Shown: positions 8,672-17,518, counted from the first letter of the stretch. The stretch is 64,000 nucleotides of DNA from Alkalihalophilus pseudofirmus OF4 (GCF_000005825.2 NC_013791.2:434001-498000), one strand, 5' to 3'. A program made the numbers and translations. The notes: a model not told the origin generated them from the sequence alone.

Positions 8672-10876
8672 ATGAAAACGATCGCTGCATTTGCCTCAAA
8701 CCGTAAAGGGGTGTGGATCATTTTACTAGCCTGGGTCATTATCGCAGGAGCCCTCGGCATGGCCCCTTCTGCCAATGATTATACGGTAAATACAGGTGAA
8801 AATGATCTGCCAAAAGAAGCACAGTCGGTTATTGCTAAGGAAAAAATTAACCACTATTTCCCTGAAGACACAGGAATGCTCGGATTGCTCGTTTTTCAAA
8901 ATGGTGCCGGGTGGGATGAATCGACCTTCATTGAGGTAGATCAAGTAAGTGAATGGATAGGAGAAAAAATCCCAGAAGAACGTTTAGAGTCTCTGATTCC
9001 ATTTCACCAGTTTCCAAGTCATGCAAAGGAAATGTTCGTATCGGAAGACGGTACAACACTTGTCCTGCCTTTAATGCTTGCCGACCAACTTGAGATGGAT
9101 GAAATCAATGAGACTGTCATAGCTATAGAAGAGTACAGTTCAGAGGTTCTTGAAAATGGGACATTGATGATCACTGGACCAGCGGGAATTGCTTCAGATA
9201 CGATTGCTATTTTCTCAAATGCTGACCTCGTTTTATTATTTTCTACGATTGCATTAGTGCTCGTTTTACTTATTGTTATCTACCGCTCGCCGTTGCTCGC
9301 TGTTATTCCGTTAGTGGCAGTTGCGTTTGTGTATCAGGTAGTTGACCGAGTGCTCGGTATGCTTGCTGCATCGGGGGCCTTGACGATTGAATCACAATCA
9401 TTATCCATTGTGATGATCCTCTTATTTGGGGCTACGACAGACTACAGCTTATTTGTCTTCTCGCGTTTCCGAGAAGAGCTGCGAAAACGAGAAAACAAAT
9501 ATGAAGCCATGGATGCGGCAGTTAGAGAAGTGGCCGAGCCGATCTTCTTTAGCGGAGGAACAGTATTTGCTGCGATGCTTGTGTTATTACTAGCTCAGTA
9601 CGGTCCCTATCAAAACTTTGCGCTCGTTTTTGCAATTACAATTGCGATTGTACTGATTGCTGGATTAACACTCATTCCAGCTCTATTCACGATTGTCGGA
9701 CGCCGCTCGTTTTGGCCGTTTATTCCGAAAGTGGGAGAGGAGACATTGGAGAAAAATCGTTTCTGGTCTGCGATTGGATCTTTTGTCACTAAAAAACCGG
9801 TCATAGCAGGTGGACTAGTGCTCATCTTTCTGCTAATAAATGCGTCAAATGTGTTTAATACTCAGTATTCATTTAACATTATTCAATCCTTTCCTGAGGA
9901 TATGAAGTCCCGTTTAGGGTTTGAACAATTAGAAGAAAGCTTTCCTCCAGGTGAACTGGCACCGGTCTCTATATTAATAGAGGCAGAGGATGGGTTTACA
10001 CTAACAGATTCAGAGCTTGATTCTATTGAAACGTTAAACGAACAAATCCTCAGTCTAGATGGAATAGATTCCACCTCACTTCCGGATAAAAAGCAGATTA
10101 GAGAAGGTAGTGAACATGGCGGAAATGTGTTAAACGAAACGGGTGAGGCGTTGAAGTTTGATGTAATTTTAAGCATGAATCCTTACGATCAGGCATCACT
10201 CGATATTGCAGATGAACTAGTCGACAGGAAAGAGGAGCTCTTGGCTGATAGCGGACTTGGTTCAGAGTATGAACTGTATATCGGCGGCGAAACAGCTAAA
10301 TCTGCAGACATTCGTGCACTGAGCAATTGGGATACGTTCGTTATTGTAGTAACTGTCACACTCGTTATTTTTATGATGCTTATCTTCCACACGAGATCGC
10401 TCGTTGCACCAATCTATATGATGGCAACCATCCTGCTTTCCTATGCTTCTGCCTTAGGATTAAGCTGGTTCTTCTTTGAGAATGTGTTTGGTTTTGAAGG
10501 AATGAGTTACCGAATTCCGCTCTATGCTTTTGTTTTCTTAGTAGCTCTCGGGGTTGATTACAACATCATGCTCATTTCAAGAATTCGAGAAGAGAACCGA
10601 AGCTTTGGCATCAGAGAAGCGACAAAACGCGGTGTAGCATTAACAGGCGGTGTGATCTCATCAGCAGGATTAATCCTAGCAGCAACGTTCGGTGTATTAA
10701 TGACACAGCCGATCTTAGAGTTATTTATGTTTGGATTTATTGTCTCAATAGGAATCTTGCTCGATGCTTTTTTAGTACGAGGTATGCTTGTTCCAGCGAC
10801 TGTAACCTTGTTAAAACAATGGAACTGGTGGCCTGCTGAGGCTAAGAAAGAACAAACAAAAGAGGTGTCAAAATGA
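8672..10876 (+). CDS. MMPL/RND-type exporter (YdfJ-like)
   Basis: 734-aa RND-superfamily membrane protein of the MMPL class. One N-terminal span, a large extracytoplasmic domain, then a six-helix bundle, repeated once. The paired signature GATTDYSLFVFSRFREELR (first half) and ALGVDYNIMLISRIREE (second half) carries the proton-relay Asp-Tyr. Length and layout match Bacillus YdfJ. Such proteins export lipids or amphipathic compounds using the proton gradient. Start at 8672 with the AGAGGAG site. Overlaps the next gene by four bases (ATGA). Its native promoter appears to be the block at 7132, now separated from it by the IS. Confidence 0.9.
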   Translation: MKTIAAFASNRKGVWIILLAWVIIAGALGMAPSANDYTVNTGENDLPKEAQSVIAKEKINHYFPEDTGMLGLLVFQNGAGWDESTFIEVDQVSEWIGEKIPEERLESLIPFHQFPSHAKEMFVSEDGTTLVLPLMLADQLEMDEINETVIAIEEYSSEVLENGTLMITGPAGIASDTIAIFSNADLVLLFSTIALVLVLLIVIYRSPLLAVIPLVAVAFVYQVVDRVLGMLAASGALTIESQSLSIVMILLFGATTDYSLFVFSRFREELRKRENKYEAMDAAVREVAEPIFFSGGTVFAAMLVLLLAQYGPYQNFALVFAITIAIVLIAGLTLIPALFTIVGRRSFWPFIPKVGEETLEKNRFWSAIGSFVTKKPVIAGGLVLIFLLINASNVFNTQYSFNIIQSFPEDMKSRLGFEQLEESFPPGELAPVSILIEAEDGFTLTDSELDSIETLNEQILSLDGIDSTSLPDKKQIREGSEHGGNVLNETGEALKFDVILSMNPYDQASLDIADELVDRKEELLADSGLGSEYELYIGGETAKSADIRALSNWDTFVIVVTVTLVIFMMLIFHTRSLVAPIYMMATILLSYASALGLSWFFFENVFGFEGMSYRIPLYAFVFLVALGVDYNIMLISRIREENRSFGIREATKRGVALTGGVISSAGLILAATFGVLMTQPILELFMFGFIVSIGILLDAFLVRGMLVPATVTLLKQWNWWPAEAKKEQTKEVSK

Positions 10877-11274
10877 ATAAAACAAAAGTATTATTAAGAT
10901 TCTCAGCGCTTTATGCGTTAATTGGAACATTTTTAGGAAGTCATATGGCAGGAGCAGGTTCGATGTTATTTAGAGCTATTCACGCCCACATTTTACTTGT
11001 GGGCTGGCTTTCTCTATTTGCTTTTGCCATCTTCTATGCAGTCTTTGCTATTCCGAAGCATTCCAAACTAGCGAAAACCCATGTATGGACAGCACTGATC
11101 GGAAGCTTTGGCTTAACATTCGGCATGTGGATGCACTACTTCAAGCCTGACTGGGCGCCAGAAACATTCAGCCTTATTTTCTACATTGTCGGAGGAACGG
11201 TGTTAATTATCAGCTTTGGACTATTTGCTGTGATGACGTTTGTGTATGGACGTTATTTTGGAGATAGAGGGTAG
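10873..11274 (+). CDS. Small four-span membrane protein coupled to the MMPL exporter
   Basis: 133 aa, four predicted membrane helices. Start codon overlaps the exporter stop (ATGA), implying translational coupling. The segment MLFRAIHAHILLVGWLSLFAFAIFYAVF resembles helices of heme-copper oxidase subunit I-like proteins, with histidines at RAIHAH and MHYF, but it is far too short to be an oxidase. I do not recognise a defined function; an accessory subunit of the exporter is the simplest reading. Confidence 0.75.
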   Translation: MNKTKVLLRFSALYALIGTFLGSHMAGAGSMLFRAIHAHILLVGWLSLFAFAIFYAVFAIPKHSKLAKTHVWTALIGSFGLTFGMWMHYFKPDWAPETFSLIFYIVGGTVLIISFGLFAVMTFVYGRYFGDRG

Positions 11275-11293
11275 AGAGAATAGGTATAAATGA

Positions 11294-11337
11294 AACAGGG
11301 CTCAAAAGAGAATTCCTTTATGAGCCCTGTTTTTATT
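11294..11337. terminator. Bidirectional terminator
   Basis: Arms ACAGGGCTCA and TGAGCCCTGT with TTTTTATT on the plus side; serves the exporter operon and the convergent pseudopilin operon. Confidence 0.85.
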
Positions 11338-11343
11338 AGTTTA

Positions 11344-12207
11344 TTAGAGATCCTTACAATCAGGATCTACATAAGGAATAAACCCCTCATCACCAGCTGT
11401 AAAAACATATATTTCTCCTTGAGAGCTGCTTCCGGGTGCAAGTTTATGTTCACCGCTAACATGTACAATGGAAGTATCAATGATATGGCCGCCCGATTGG
11501 TGATCAAAGTCACCTTGAACATGTAAGGTGGCCCCTGAAACTTTTCCGCCGTGTTGTACAGTTAAATTACCCGTAATGTAAATAGAGACATTATCCTTGC
11601 TTATTCCTTTTAATTCTTTGCCATTTGGAATGATTAAATTACCCTCAATCAGAATCGTGGTATTAGCTGAAATTGGATCAGGCAGATCTAAAGCTGATCG
11701 TATTGTATCCCAATAATTAGTCGATCCGGTATATATAGAACAGGCCTTTCCATCTGGGGTAGGCAGGGTAATCGAGTGTTTATTGTCTGCGAAGCTTTTT
11801 TCGATAATGGTATCAACTTCAAACGTTTGATTCTGCTTATCCTGTAATGTGAACGTGACATATAAGTGTTTGTTAGGAGAGATCTTAGCAGACGGTAGAA
11901 TAGACGTTTCATTAGGCGGTTCATTTTTAATTTTAATCTCTGGAAAGGAAATATCATTCCGACCAATCAACTCATCTGTGTGTATTGTATACTCCTCTTC
12001 AGCATTCCTATGTGTCTGTCTTAAGTCAGATAGGATGATGTTAGCCTCTTGTCTAAGGTCGATATGAGACTGCGTTTTGTTCGTATGAGTGACCGTCGTT
12101 GTGAGCAGACTGAATGTTAGAGCCCCTAATATGCCTAAAATTGTAAGGGCAGCTAACACTTCGAGTAGGGTGATTCCCCGCTCGTTTTTAATTGAGTTTA
12201 AAAGCAA
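11344..12207 (-). CDS. Pseudopilin with polymer-like C-terminal domain
   Basis: About 287 aa. N-terminal class III signal: short basic leader then G/ITLLEVLAALTILGILGALTFSLL, the prepilin peptidase site and polymerising helix. The C-terminal half has repeated glycine-rich beta steps (SIYITGNLTVQHGGKVSG, then HVQGDFDHQSGGHI, then VHVSGEHKLAPGSS) typical of a right-handed beta-helix or bactofilin-like fold. A TTG start at 12207 is preferred: the GTG nine bases upstream lies inside the AGGTG ribosome site. Last gene of a three-pseudopilin operon. Surface fibre or secretion-pilus minor subunit is inferred. Confidence 0.8.
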   Translation of the reverse strand: MLLNSIKNERGITLLEVLAALTILGILGALTFSLLTTTVTHTNKTQSHIDLRQEANIILSDLRQTHRNAEEEYTIHTDELIGRNDISFPEIKIKNEPPNETSILPSAKISPNKHLYVTFTLQDKQNQTFEVDTIIEKSFADNKHSITLPTPDGKACSIYTGSTNYWDTIRSALDLPDPISANTTILIEGNLIIPNGKELKGISKDNVSIYITGNLTVQHGGKVSGATLHVQGDFDHQSGGHIIDTSIVHVSGEHKLAPGSSSQGEIYVFTAGDEGFIPYVDPDCKDL

Positions 12208-12224
12208 TGTAATCACCTGCTTTG

Positions 12225-12674
12225 TTAGTTGATAATCACTATGTCGATAGGATAATAGATAGGATCTTCAGAAATACCGTTGACAGTAGTGATGATTTTA
12301 AAGGTTAACTCACCACCACATAAGTCGTCTTTACACCTTTCAATCCTAAATCCTTGTTTTTCATCGGAAGATTCAAACCTACCGAAGAACCCCTCATCAC
12401 TACTTCTCAATAATAGTTTTGATATAAATTCCTCCAGAGGATCTATGTCACTTGTTGGTTCAAAATCCTTTGCAGTCTCTTCTACTGACTTATCAATATA
12501 CAAATAAGCCATATTCGCCAATTTCTCATGCTGCATTTGTTCTTCAACTTTAATGAATTGTTTGGAACTAGATAAAACATTGTTAACTAGAATGGGGGCA
12601 AAAATGCCGATGACAGTGATGATCAGCAAGACGACTAACAAAGCATATCCATGTTGATTTTTTATAAAATGCAC
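12225..12674 (-). CDS. Type IV pilus/pseudopilus minor component
   Basis: 149 aa, GTG start preceded by GGGGGA. The N-terminus HGYALLVVLLIITVIGIFAPILVNN is prepilin-like but has no Glu at position +5, as in PilX/GspK-type minor pilins. The rest is soluble, with a CKDDLCGG cysteine pair that could form a disulfide. Sits between two genes with canonical prepilin signals, so a minor pseudopilin role is likely. Confidence 0.75.
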   Translation of the reverse strand: MHFIKNQHGYALLVVLLIITVIGIFAPILVNNVLSSSKQFIKVEEQMQHEKLANMAYLYIDKSVEETAKDFEPTSDIDPLEEFISKLLLRSSDEGFFGRFESSDEKQGFRIERCKDDLCGGELTFKIITTVNGISEDPIYYPIDIVIIN

Positions 12675-12687
12675 CTGTCATTCCCCC

Positions 12688-13119
12688 TTAATCATTTTCA
12701 ATATAGCCGTAGAGTCGTGTTGCATCCTTTTCATTTATATAAACATCTACATAGAAAAGATTTAATTTTAAATCATGAGGAGTTTCATTATCGATGTTAT
12801 CAGCTACTTTTATAATATATTCTTTATTATTTAACCCATCGTAAGAATAAGTATTTTCATCTGTCTCTTCATTTGAAGGTACTTTTTTATAGTGTGGGTA
12901 TATCTCTAATTCAATAGACTTTGCCGTCCGCACATCAACCAGCACCTTCTCAGCGAGGTTAACAGCTGTTAACCGGTCCTCAACTTTGCTTGAAAACATC
13001 ATAGATTGTGAGAAAAAGGTCATAAAACTAATAATGATTATGCTAAGGATCACCATGGATGCAAGCACTTCTATTAAGGTGAGTCCATTGTTATTTATGC
13101 GAAATCGAGGTCTGTGCAA
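12688..13119 (-). CDS. Prepilin-type pseudopilin
   Basis: About 143 aa. Class III signal NNNGLTLIEVLASMVILSIIIISFMTFF with the +5 Glu. A TTG at 13119 is the likely start because the upstream GTG at 13128 overlaps the AGGTGG ribosome site. First gene of the operon. No assembly ATPase, platform protein or prepilin peptidase is in the window, so assembly machinery must be elsewhere (for example the com system). Confidence 0.8.
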   Translation of the reverse strand: MHRPRFRINNNGLTLIEVLASMVILSIIIISFMTFFSQSMMFSSKVEDRLTAVNLAEKVLVDVRTAKSIELEIYPHYKKVPSNEETDENTYSYDGLNNKEYIIKVADNIDNETPHDLKLNLFYVDVYINEKDATRLYGYIEND

Positions 13120-13287
13120 TAAAACCACCTCATTTATAGGATGAATTAAGTACTATATTCTTAATTTACATGATGTCTTCCTAGAATACTATCGGAATGT
13201 TTGTGGACAGACTTTGTTTTTCTAGTCATTATTCTTAAAATGTTCATATGAAAGTGACTTACCATTGGAACCTTCACCACTCGCTTA

Positions 13288-13316
13288 TTGTAGTTATCTC
13301 ATGAATCTGAGATAAT
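13288..13316 (+). promoter_or_regulatory. Probable SigA promoter for the TraB-family gene
   Basis: TTGTAG (13288-13293), 17-base spacer, GATAAT (13311-13316). The spacer and -10 form an inverted repeat TTATCTCA-TGAATC-TGAGATAA, which could be an operator. Confidence 0.5.
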
Positions 13317-13361
13317 AAATGAATAGTACATTGGCAGAAATGTTAATAAAGGAAGGTACAT

Positions 13362-14534
13362 ATGTCCGAGCAGAATATTACAAGGATTCATTTAAATGGA
13401 AAAGAACTTATTTTAATAGGAACGGCTCACGTATCGAAGCAGAGTGCAGAAGAAGTGAAGCAAGTGATTGAGGCGGAGCAGCCTGATTCAGTTTGTGTAG
13501 AATTGGATGAGCAGCGCTATCAATCCATCACTGCCGGTAACAAGTGGAAGGACATGGACATTTTCAAGGTTATTAAGGAAAAGAAAGCAACTCTTTTACT
13601 GATGAACCTATTTATTTCCTCCTTTCAAAAACGTATGGCTAAGCAGTTTGATATTAAGCCTGGGCAAGAAATGATACAAGGAATTGAATCAGCAAAAGAG
13701 ACTGGAGCAGAACTCGTACTTGCTGACCGTAACATCCAAATCACCTTCTCTAGAATTTGGCACGGAGTCGGTTTATGGGGACGTGCGAAACTTCTGATGT
13801 CTATTGTTTACAGCGTATTTAATAATGAAGAGATTTCAGAAGAAGAGCTTGAACGTTTAAAGACTGAAGATATGTTAAATACGATGCTTCATGATTTGAC
13901 GGTCTCATTTCCGAGGTTAAAGAAGCCGTTAATTGACGAGCGCGACCAATATCTGGCACAAAAAATTAAAGAAGCACCGGGAGATAAGGTGGTAGCTGTG
14001 TTAGGGGCTGCTCACGTTCCTGGAATTAAAGAACAAATTAAACAAGATCATGACTTAGATCGATTAAATGAACGTCCAAAAAAATCGATTGCCCCGTCCA
14101 TTATTGGCTGGATGATTCCAATTCTAATTCTTGGAATGATTGGGTATGCTTTTTATACAAACCCTTCCGTAGGTGCAGATTTAACCTTGAGCTGGGTTCT
14201 GTGGAATAGTGCGTTTGCAGCGATTGGAGCAGCGATTGCGTTTGGTCATCCGTTAACGATTTTAACCGCACTCATACTAGCTCCACTGACCTCATTATAT
14301 CCGCTGCTAGCTGCTGGCTGGTTTGCAGGCCTTGTTGAGGCGTATATCAGAAAGCCAAAAGTAGCGGACTTTGAGAGTCTATCGGATGATGTCTATTCGG
14401 TAAAAGGATTCTGGAGCAATAATGTGACTCGTATTCTGTTAGTCGTTGTCCTTACTAACCTTGGAAGTACGTTAGGCACAGTAATTGGTGGAGCTGACGT
14501 TGTACGCCAGTTTATGCAGAATATTTTTGGGTAA
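13362..14534 (+). CDS. TraB/PrgY-family membrane protein
   Basis: 390 aa. N-terminal TraB domain with LILIGTAHVSKQSAEEV, VCVELDEQRYQSI and VVAVLGAAHVPGI, containing the two conserved GxxH motifs of this metalloprotease-like family. The C-terminal third has several membrane helices (about 245-265, 275-320, 360-380). In enterococci PrgY/TraB shuts down peptide pheromone; in bacilli the role is unknown. Start supported by AAGGAAGG. The next small gene may be cotranscribed. Confidence 0.88.
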   Translation: MSEQNITRIHLNGKELILIGTAHVSKQSAEEVKQVIEAEQPDSVCVELDEQRYQSITAGNKWKDMDIFKVIKEKKATLLLMNLFISSFQKRMAKQFDIKPGQEMIQGIESAKETGAELVLADRNIQITFSRIWHGVGLWGRAKLLMSIVYSVFNNEEISEEELERLKTEDMLNTMLHDLTVSFPRLKKPLIDERDQYLAQKIKEAPGDKVVAVLGAAHVPGIKEQIKQDHDLDRLNERPKKSIAPSIIGWMIPILILGMIGYAFYTNPSVGADLTLSWVLWNSAFAAIGAAIAFGHPLTILTALILAPLTSLYPLLAAGWFAGLVEAYIRKPKVADFESLSDDVYSVKGFWSNNVTRILLVVVLTNLGSTLGTVIGGADVVRQFMQNIFG

Positions 14535-14569
14535 ACGAATCTCTGTTATGTAGAGGGTAAGGTGATTAA

Positions 14570-14776
14570 ATGACAATCGTTGACTTTAAAGCGGCACAAA
14601 AGTGGGCAAAGATTCCTAAAGACTTTCAACAACAGTTGTTAGAAAATGTATTTTGCCGAAATTGTGGTATCACAAGAATTGTAGATTACGGAATAGAAAC
14701 TGATAAATTCGGCATCGTACTCACTGGCAAGTGTAAAAAATGCGGTGCAGATGTGACACGAGTGATAGAAGATTAG
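14570..14776 (+). CDS. Small zinc-ribbon protein
   Basis: 68 aa. Cysteine pairs FCRNCG (residues 25-30) and KCKKCG form a four-Cys zinc ribbon; the intervening part is IVLTGKC. Length and motif resemble small conserved Bacillus hypothetical proteins. Ribosome site TAAGGTG upstream; 35 bases after the TraB gene and before a shared terminator, so likely in its operon. Function unknown. Confidence 0.75.
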   Translation: MTIVDFKAAQKWAKIPKDFQQQLLENVFCRNCGITRIVDYGIETDKFGIVLTGKCKKCGADVTRVIED

Positions 14777-14787
14777 ATTTAACGAGC

Positions 14788-14820
14788 AAAACTCCTCGCT
14801 AGGCAGCGAGGAGTTTTTTT
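14788..14820 (+). terminator. Strong Rho-independent terminator
   Basis: Arms ACTCCTCGCT and AGCGAGGAGT around AGGC, with A-run before and seven T after. Confidence 0.92.
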
Positions 14821-14860
14821 AATTGTATTTTTCTCCGACTTTATTGTATCTCTTCCCAAC

Positions 14861-15026
14861 GGATATGCGTGGCTTCCGCTGATTTATGCGTCAGTTGCGA
14901 GGATAATTGCGGTGATGTCAGGTAATTGCGTCATTGTTTTGAAGATATGCGTTCATTCTGAGCACAATTGTAATTGGATCAGCATTAATTGCGCAGCTTC
15001 TCCATAACGCTTCACCTCAAGGTCAA
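14861..15026 (+). repeat. TGCG-rich intergenic repeat block, copy A
   Basis: A non-coding stretch with repeated ATGCG, TTGCG and AATTGCG units (several within 150 bases). The final part, 14961-15026 (AGCACAATT, then TTAATTGCGC, GCTTC, GCTTCACCTCA), matches 17567-17640 with substitutions. No ORF or RNA gene was recognised here. Confidence 0.6.
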
Positions 15027-15120
15027 GAGTGAAAACATGCCTATACGAGAAATGTCGCCTTCTTCACTTTAATACTTAATTTTAGATAAATATGTATGTT
15101 CTTGCGGTACAATACTCACT

Positions 15121-15149
15121 TTGACAAGATTAAAGCTCTACTTTTTAAC
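15121..15149 (+). promoter_or_regulatory. Possible SigA promoter of the symporter cassette
   Basis: Perfect TTGACA (15121-15126), 17-base spacer, weak TTTAAC (15144-15149), about 100 bases before the 49-aa gene. Confidence 0.4.
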
Positions 15150-15246
15150 ACTTTGTATGATGAATTGAAAAAATACAAAGCATACAATAAGTTAAATAGG
15201 TAAAATTGTTTGAAAAGTAAATAAATTCAATTGAGGAGGAGTGAAA

Positions 15247-15396
15247 TTGTTAAATCTACCTGCAGAAACATTTTGGTTGCTTGTTCCATGGCCATTTATT
15301 TGGATGGTACTTGCTGTTTTCTTATTCTTTAAGTTTAAAAGAGAAGATGATTTAGAAGATGAACTTAAAGGAGTAGATAAAACAAATCATAATTAA
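15247..15396 (+). CDS. 49-aa single-span partner of sodium:solute symporter
   Basis: TTG start after GAGGAGGAG (a GTG two codons earlier overlaps the ribosome site). Encodes MLNLPAETFWLLVPWPFIWM, then VLAVFLFFKFKREDDLEDEL and a short acidic tail. One membrane helix rich in Trp/Phe, then a charged cytoplasmic end. Directly precedes a sodium:solute symporter gene, the same arrangement as the 78-aa DUF3311 protein before the second symporter at 42853. A small stabilising or targeting subunit is inferred. Too short for most gene callers, but the ribosome site is excellent. Confidence 0.7.
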   Translation: MLNLPAETFWLLVPWPFIWMVLAVFLFFKFKREDDLEDELKGVDKTNHN

Positions 15397-15458
15397 AATG
15401 ATCAGGTGTACAAAGATCTACAAGCTTGTCTGTTCTTTAAAGAGAGGAGCGTCTTTAA

Positions 15459-17027
15459 ATGAAGTTGGATGGTATGATTTTTGTGCTTTACTTATTAATT
15501 TTATTGGGCGTTGGTCTTTGGTTTTCTAGAAAAGCCTCGAAATCTGTTGATAATTATTTATTAGGAGGGAGAAGCTTAGGTCCCGCAGTTACAGCTTTAA
15601 CTATGCAGAGTAGTTCCATGAGTGGATATATGTTTATGGGGGGACCAGCTTTAGCCTTCCAACAAGGATGGTATGCATTATGGTATGCGATTGGAGATGC
15701 TGGTGGATCTATAATTAATTTATCAGTTTTAGGTAAGAGGATGCGAAGACTATCTGAACTGTTAGGGGCTCTTTCACCTATAGAATACTTAGAGAAAAGG
15801 TTTGAAAGTCCTTCTATCCGTGTTGTCGGTTCCATCATTTCAATAATATTCTTAATGGCTTATGTCTTTGCTCAATTTATTGCTTCTGGTAAAGCATTAA
15901 CAATGTTAACGGGATTGCCTTACGAAGTCTGTTTATTAATTGGTGTAACAGTCATTATCTCATATACGGTAGCTGGCGGTTATTTAGCTGTAGTTTGGAC
16001 TGACTTTGTTCAAGGTATTATCATGGTGCTTGGTGTAGTAGGGATTGCCATTATGGCTTTTTTCCATGTGGGAGGATTAAGTAATCTAAATGAAGCGGTT
16101 GCAGCTATTGACCCTTCCTATTTAAGTGTTTGGGGTAAAGATTTAGTTTATTACGGACAATGGGGTGTCGTTTTAGGAGCTATTTTAATTTATGCGGTAG
16201 GATATATGGGATTACCTCACGTAGTGGTAAGGCATATGTCGATGAAAAGTACTAAAACGGTAAAAGGAGCAATCCTTTATTCAGCTACTTGGAATCAACT
16301 ATTCATTTTCACGCCGTACCTATTAGGTATTGTTGCCTTAGTAATGTTGCCTACCATATCAGATCCAGAAATGGTCATTCCTGAGCTTGCCTACACTGTA
16401 TTTCCAGGCTTTTTTGCTGCATTATTACTTTCAGCGATTATGGCTGCAATCATGTCTACCTCCGATTCAGTACTTATGCAAGCAGGAACTATTCTTTCAA
16501 GGGACGTCTATCAACGCTTTTTAGATAAAAACGCAAGTCAAAAGAAGATGGTTCTAGTATCGAGAATATGCATTCTTCTTGGAGGAATAGTGGGCGTGGT
16601 AGTAGCCATCTATGAACCTCCATCTGTTTTTGCACTGGTTGTATTTGCTTTTGGAGTGCTTGGTAATAGTTTTATGGTTCCTTATATAGCTTCAGTTTAC
16701 TCAAAGAAAACCACAAATGTTGGTGCTCTTTCAGCAATGATAGCGGGAGGGTCTACAAATGTTATTTGGACAGTAGGGGGATTAGAAGCAATGACGGCGA
16801 TTCATCCTTTCTTAGCCGGATTGTTAATTTCAATCTTAGGATTAGTGATTGGGAATAAGTTTGGTCGTACACCTTCAAAAGATATTCAAGATGCATTTGA
16901 AGAAGCTAAGGGTCCTCGCAATCTATCGCGTGCAATACAAAAAAATATTTCTCGAGAACTCTCCCCTGAGGCAAATAATATCTCAGAGTTCTATCGTAAA
17001 AATCAATTAGATTTATTAAAGGAGTAA
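15459..17027 (+). CDS. Sodium:solute symporter (SSS family)
   Basis: 522 aa, about 13 membrane helices. SSS hallmarks: NYLLGGRSLGPAVTALTMQSSSMSGY near the N-terminus, AGGYLAVVWTDFVQGIIM, YMGLPHVVVRHMSMKS, and AAIMAAIMSTSDSVLMQAGTILSRDVYQ with the Na2-site serines. Closest class is PutP-like (proline/organic-acid). Substrate unknown. Sits between a 49-aa membrane protein and an unknown 161-aa gene (five-base gap), forming a three-gene cassette. Confidence 0.92.
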   Translation: MKLDGMIFVLYLLILLGVGLWFSRKASKSVDNYLLGGRSLGPAVTALTMQSSSMSGYMFMGGPALAFQQGWYALWYAIGDAGGSIINLSVLGKRMRRLSELLGALSPIEYLEKRFESPSIRVVGSIISIIFLMAYVFAQFIASGKALTMLTGLPYEVCLLIGVTVIISYTVAGGYLAVVWTDFVQGIIMVLGVVGIAIMAFFHVGGLSNLNEAVAAIDPSYLSVWGKDLVYYGQWGVVLGAILIYAVGYMGLPHVVVRHMSMKSTKTVKGAILYSATWNQLFIFTPYLLGIVALVMLPTISDPEMVIPELAYTVFPGFFAALLLSAIMAAIMSTSDSVLMQAGTILSRDVYQRFLDKNASQKKMVLVSRICILLGGIVGVVVAIYEPPSVFALVVFAFGVLGNSFMVPYIASVYSKKTTNVGALSAMIAGGSTNVIWTVGGLEAMTAIHPFLAGLLISILGLVIGNKFGRTPSKDIQDAFEEAKGPRNLSRAIQKNISRELSPEANNISEFYRKNQLDLLKE

Positions 17028-17032
17028 GAGTT

Positions 17033-17518
17033 ATGGAGACGGTATGCGTTCAAGAAAAAACATTTTATGAAGACGATATACCAAAATTATTAAGCAGCAT
17101 AGATCCTAATTCTTATTATAAAGTTAGGAGCTTAGTGTACTATCCTTACTATTTATTTGAGTATAGATTAGATGCGAGAGGACTATTGAAGTTAAAGGGA
17201 AATATAGGGTGTACGGTAGATTCCATTAGTGGAAGAGGGGCTATCATTGATCAAAAACCAATACTTAACTCAACTTGTAACATAAATAATGATTGTTTAT
17301 CTCCTAAAATGACATTAGACTCTGCATCACACATAGCTGAAGAATATCTGTTTCATTCAGCTTCTCTGAAAATGAAGTTTCTATCTATGCCTAAAATGAA
17401 ATTAATTAATCAACAGTTATTCTACCGACCTTTCTGGATTGTAAGTTATAACGAATGTAACAAAGAAAATCCGCCTATGATCGTTGATGGAATATCAGGT
17501 ACTTACCACCCTATATAG
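17033..17518 (+). CDS. Unknown 161-aa protein in symporter cassette
   Basis: No family recognised. Soluble, aromatic-rich near the N-terminus (SYYKVRSLVYYPYYLFEYRL), with a cysteine pair CTVDS / CNINNDC in the middle and a C-terminal FWIVSYNEC, then IVDGISGTYHPI. The YPYY...FEYRL and DGISG-type turn resemble small alpha+beta propeptide-like domains, but I would not assign one. Ribosome site AAGGAG overlaps the symporter stop, so it is cotranscribed and probably acts with that transporter. Confidence 0.7.
   Translation: METVCVQEKTFYEDDIPKLLSSIDPNSYYKVRSLVYYPYYLFEYRLDARGLLKLKGNIGCTVDSISGRGAIIDQKPILNSTCNINNDCLSPKMTLDSASHIAEEYLFHSASLKMKFLSMPKMKLINQQLFYRPFWIVSYNECNKENPPMIVDGISGTYHPI

Noticed and set aside
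11290-11526. 78-codon plus-strand frame at the pseudopilin end
   Set aside because: Starts in the terminator stem and is antisense to a well-supported pseudopilin gene.
14777-15240. Possible CRISPR-like array from repeated TGCG units
   Set aside because: Units are short, irregular and without constant spacers; no cas genes nearby.
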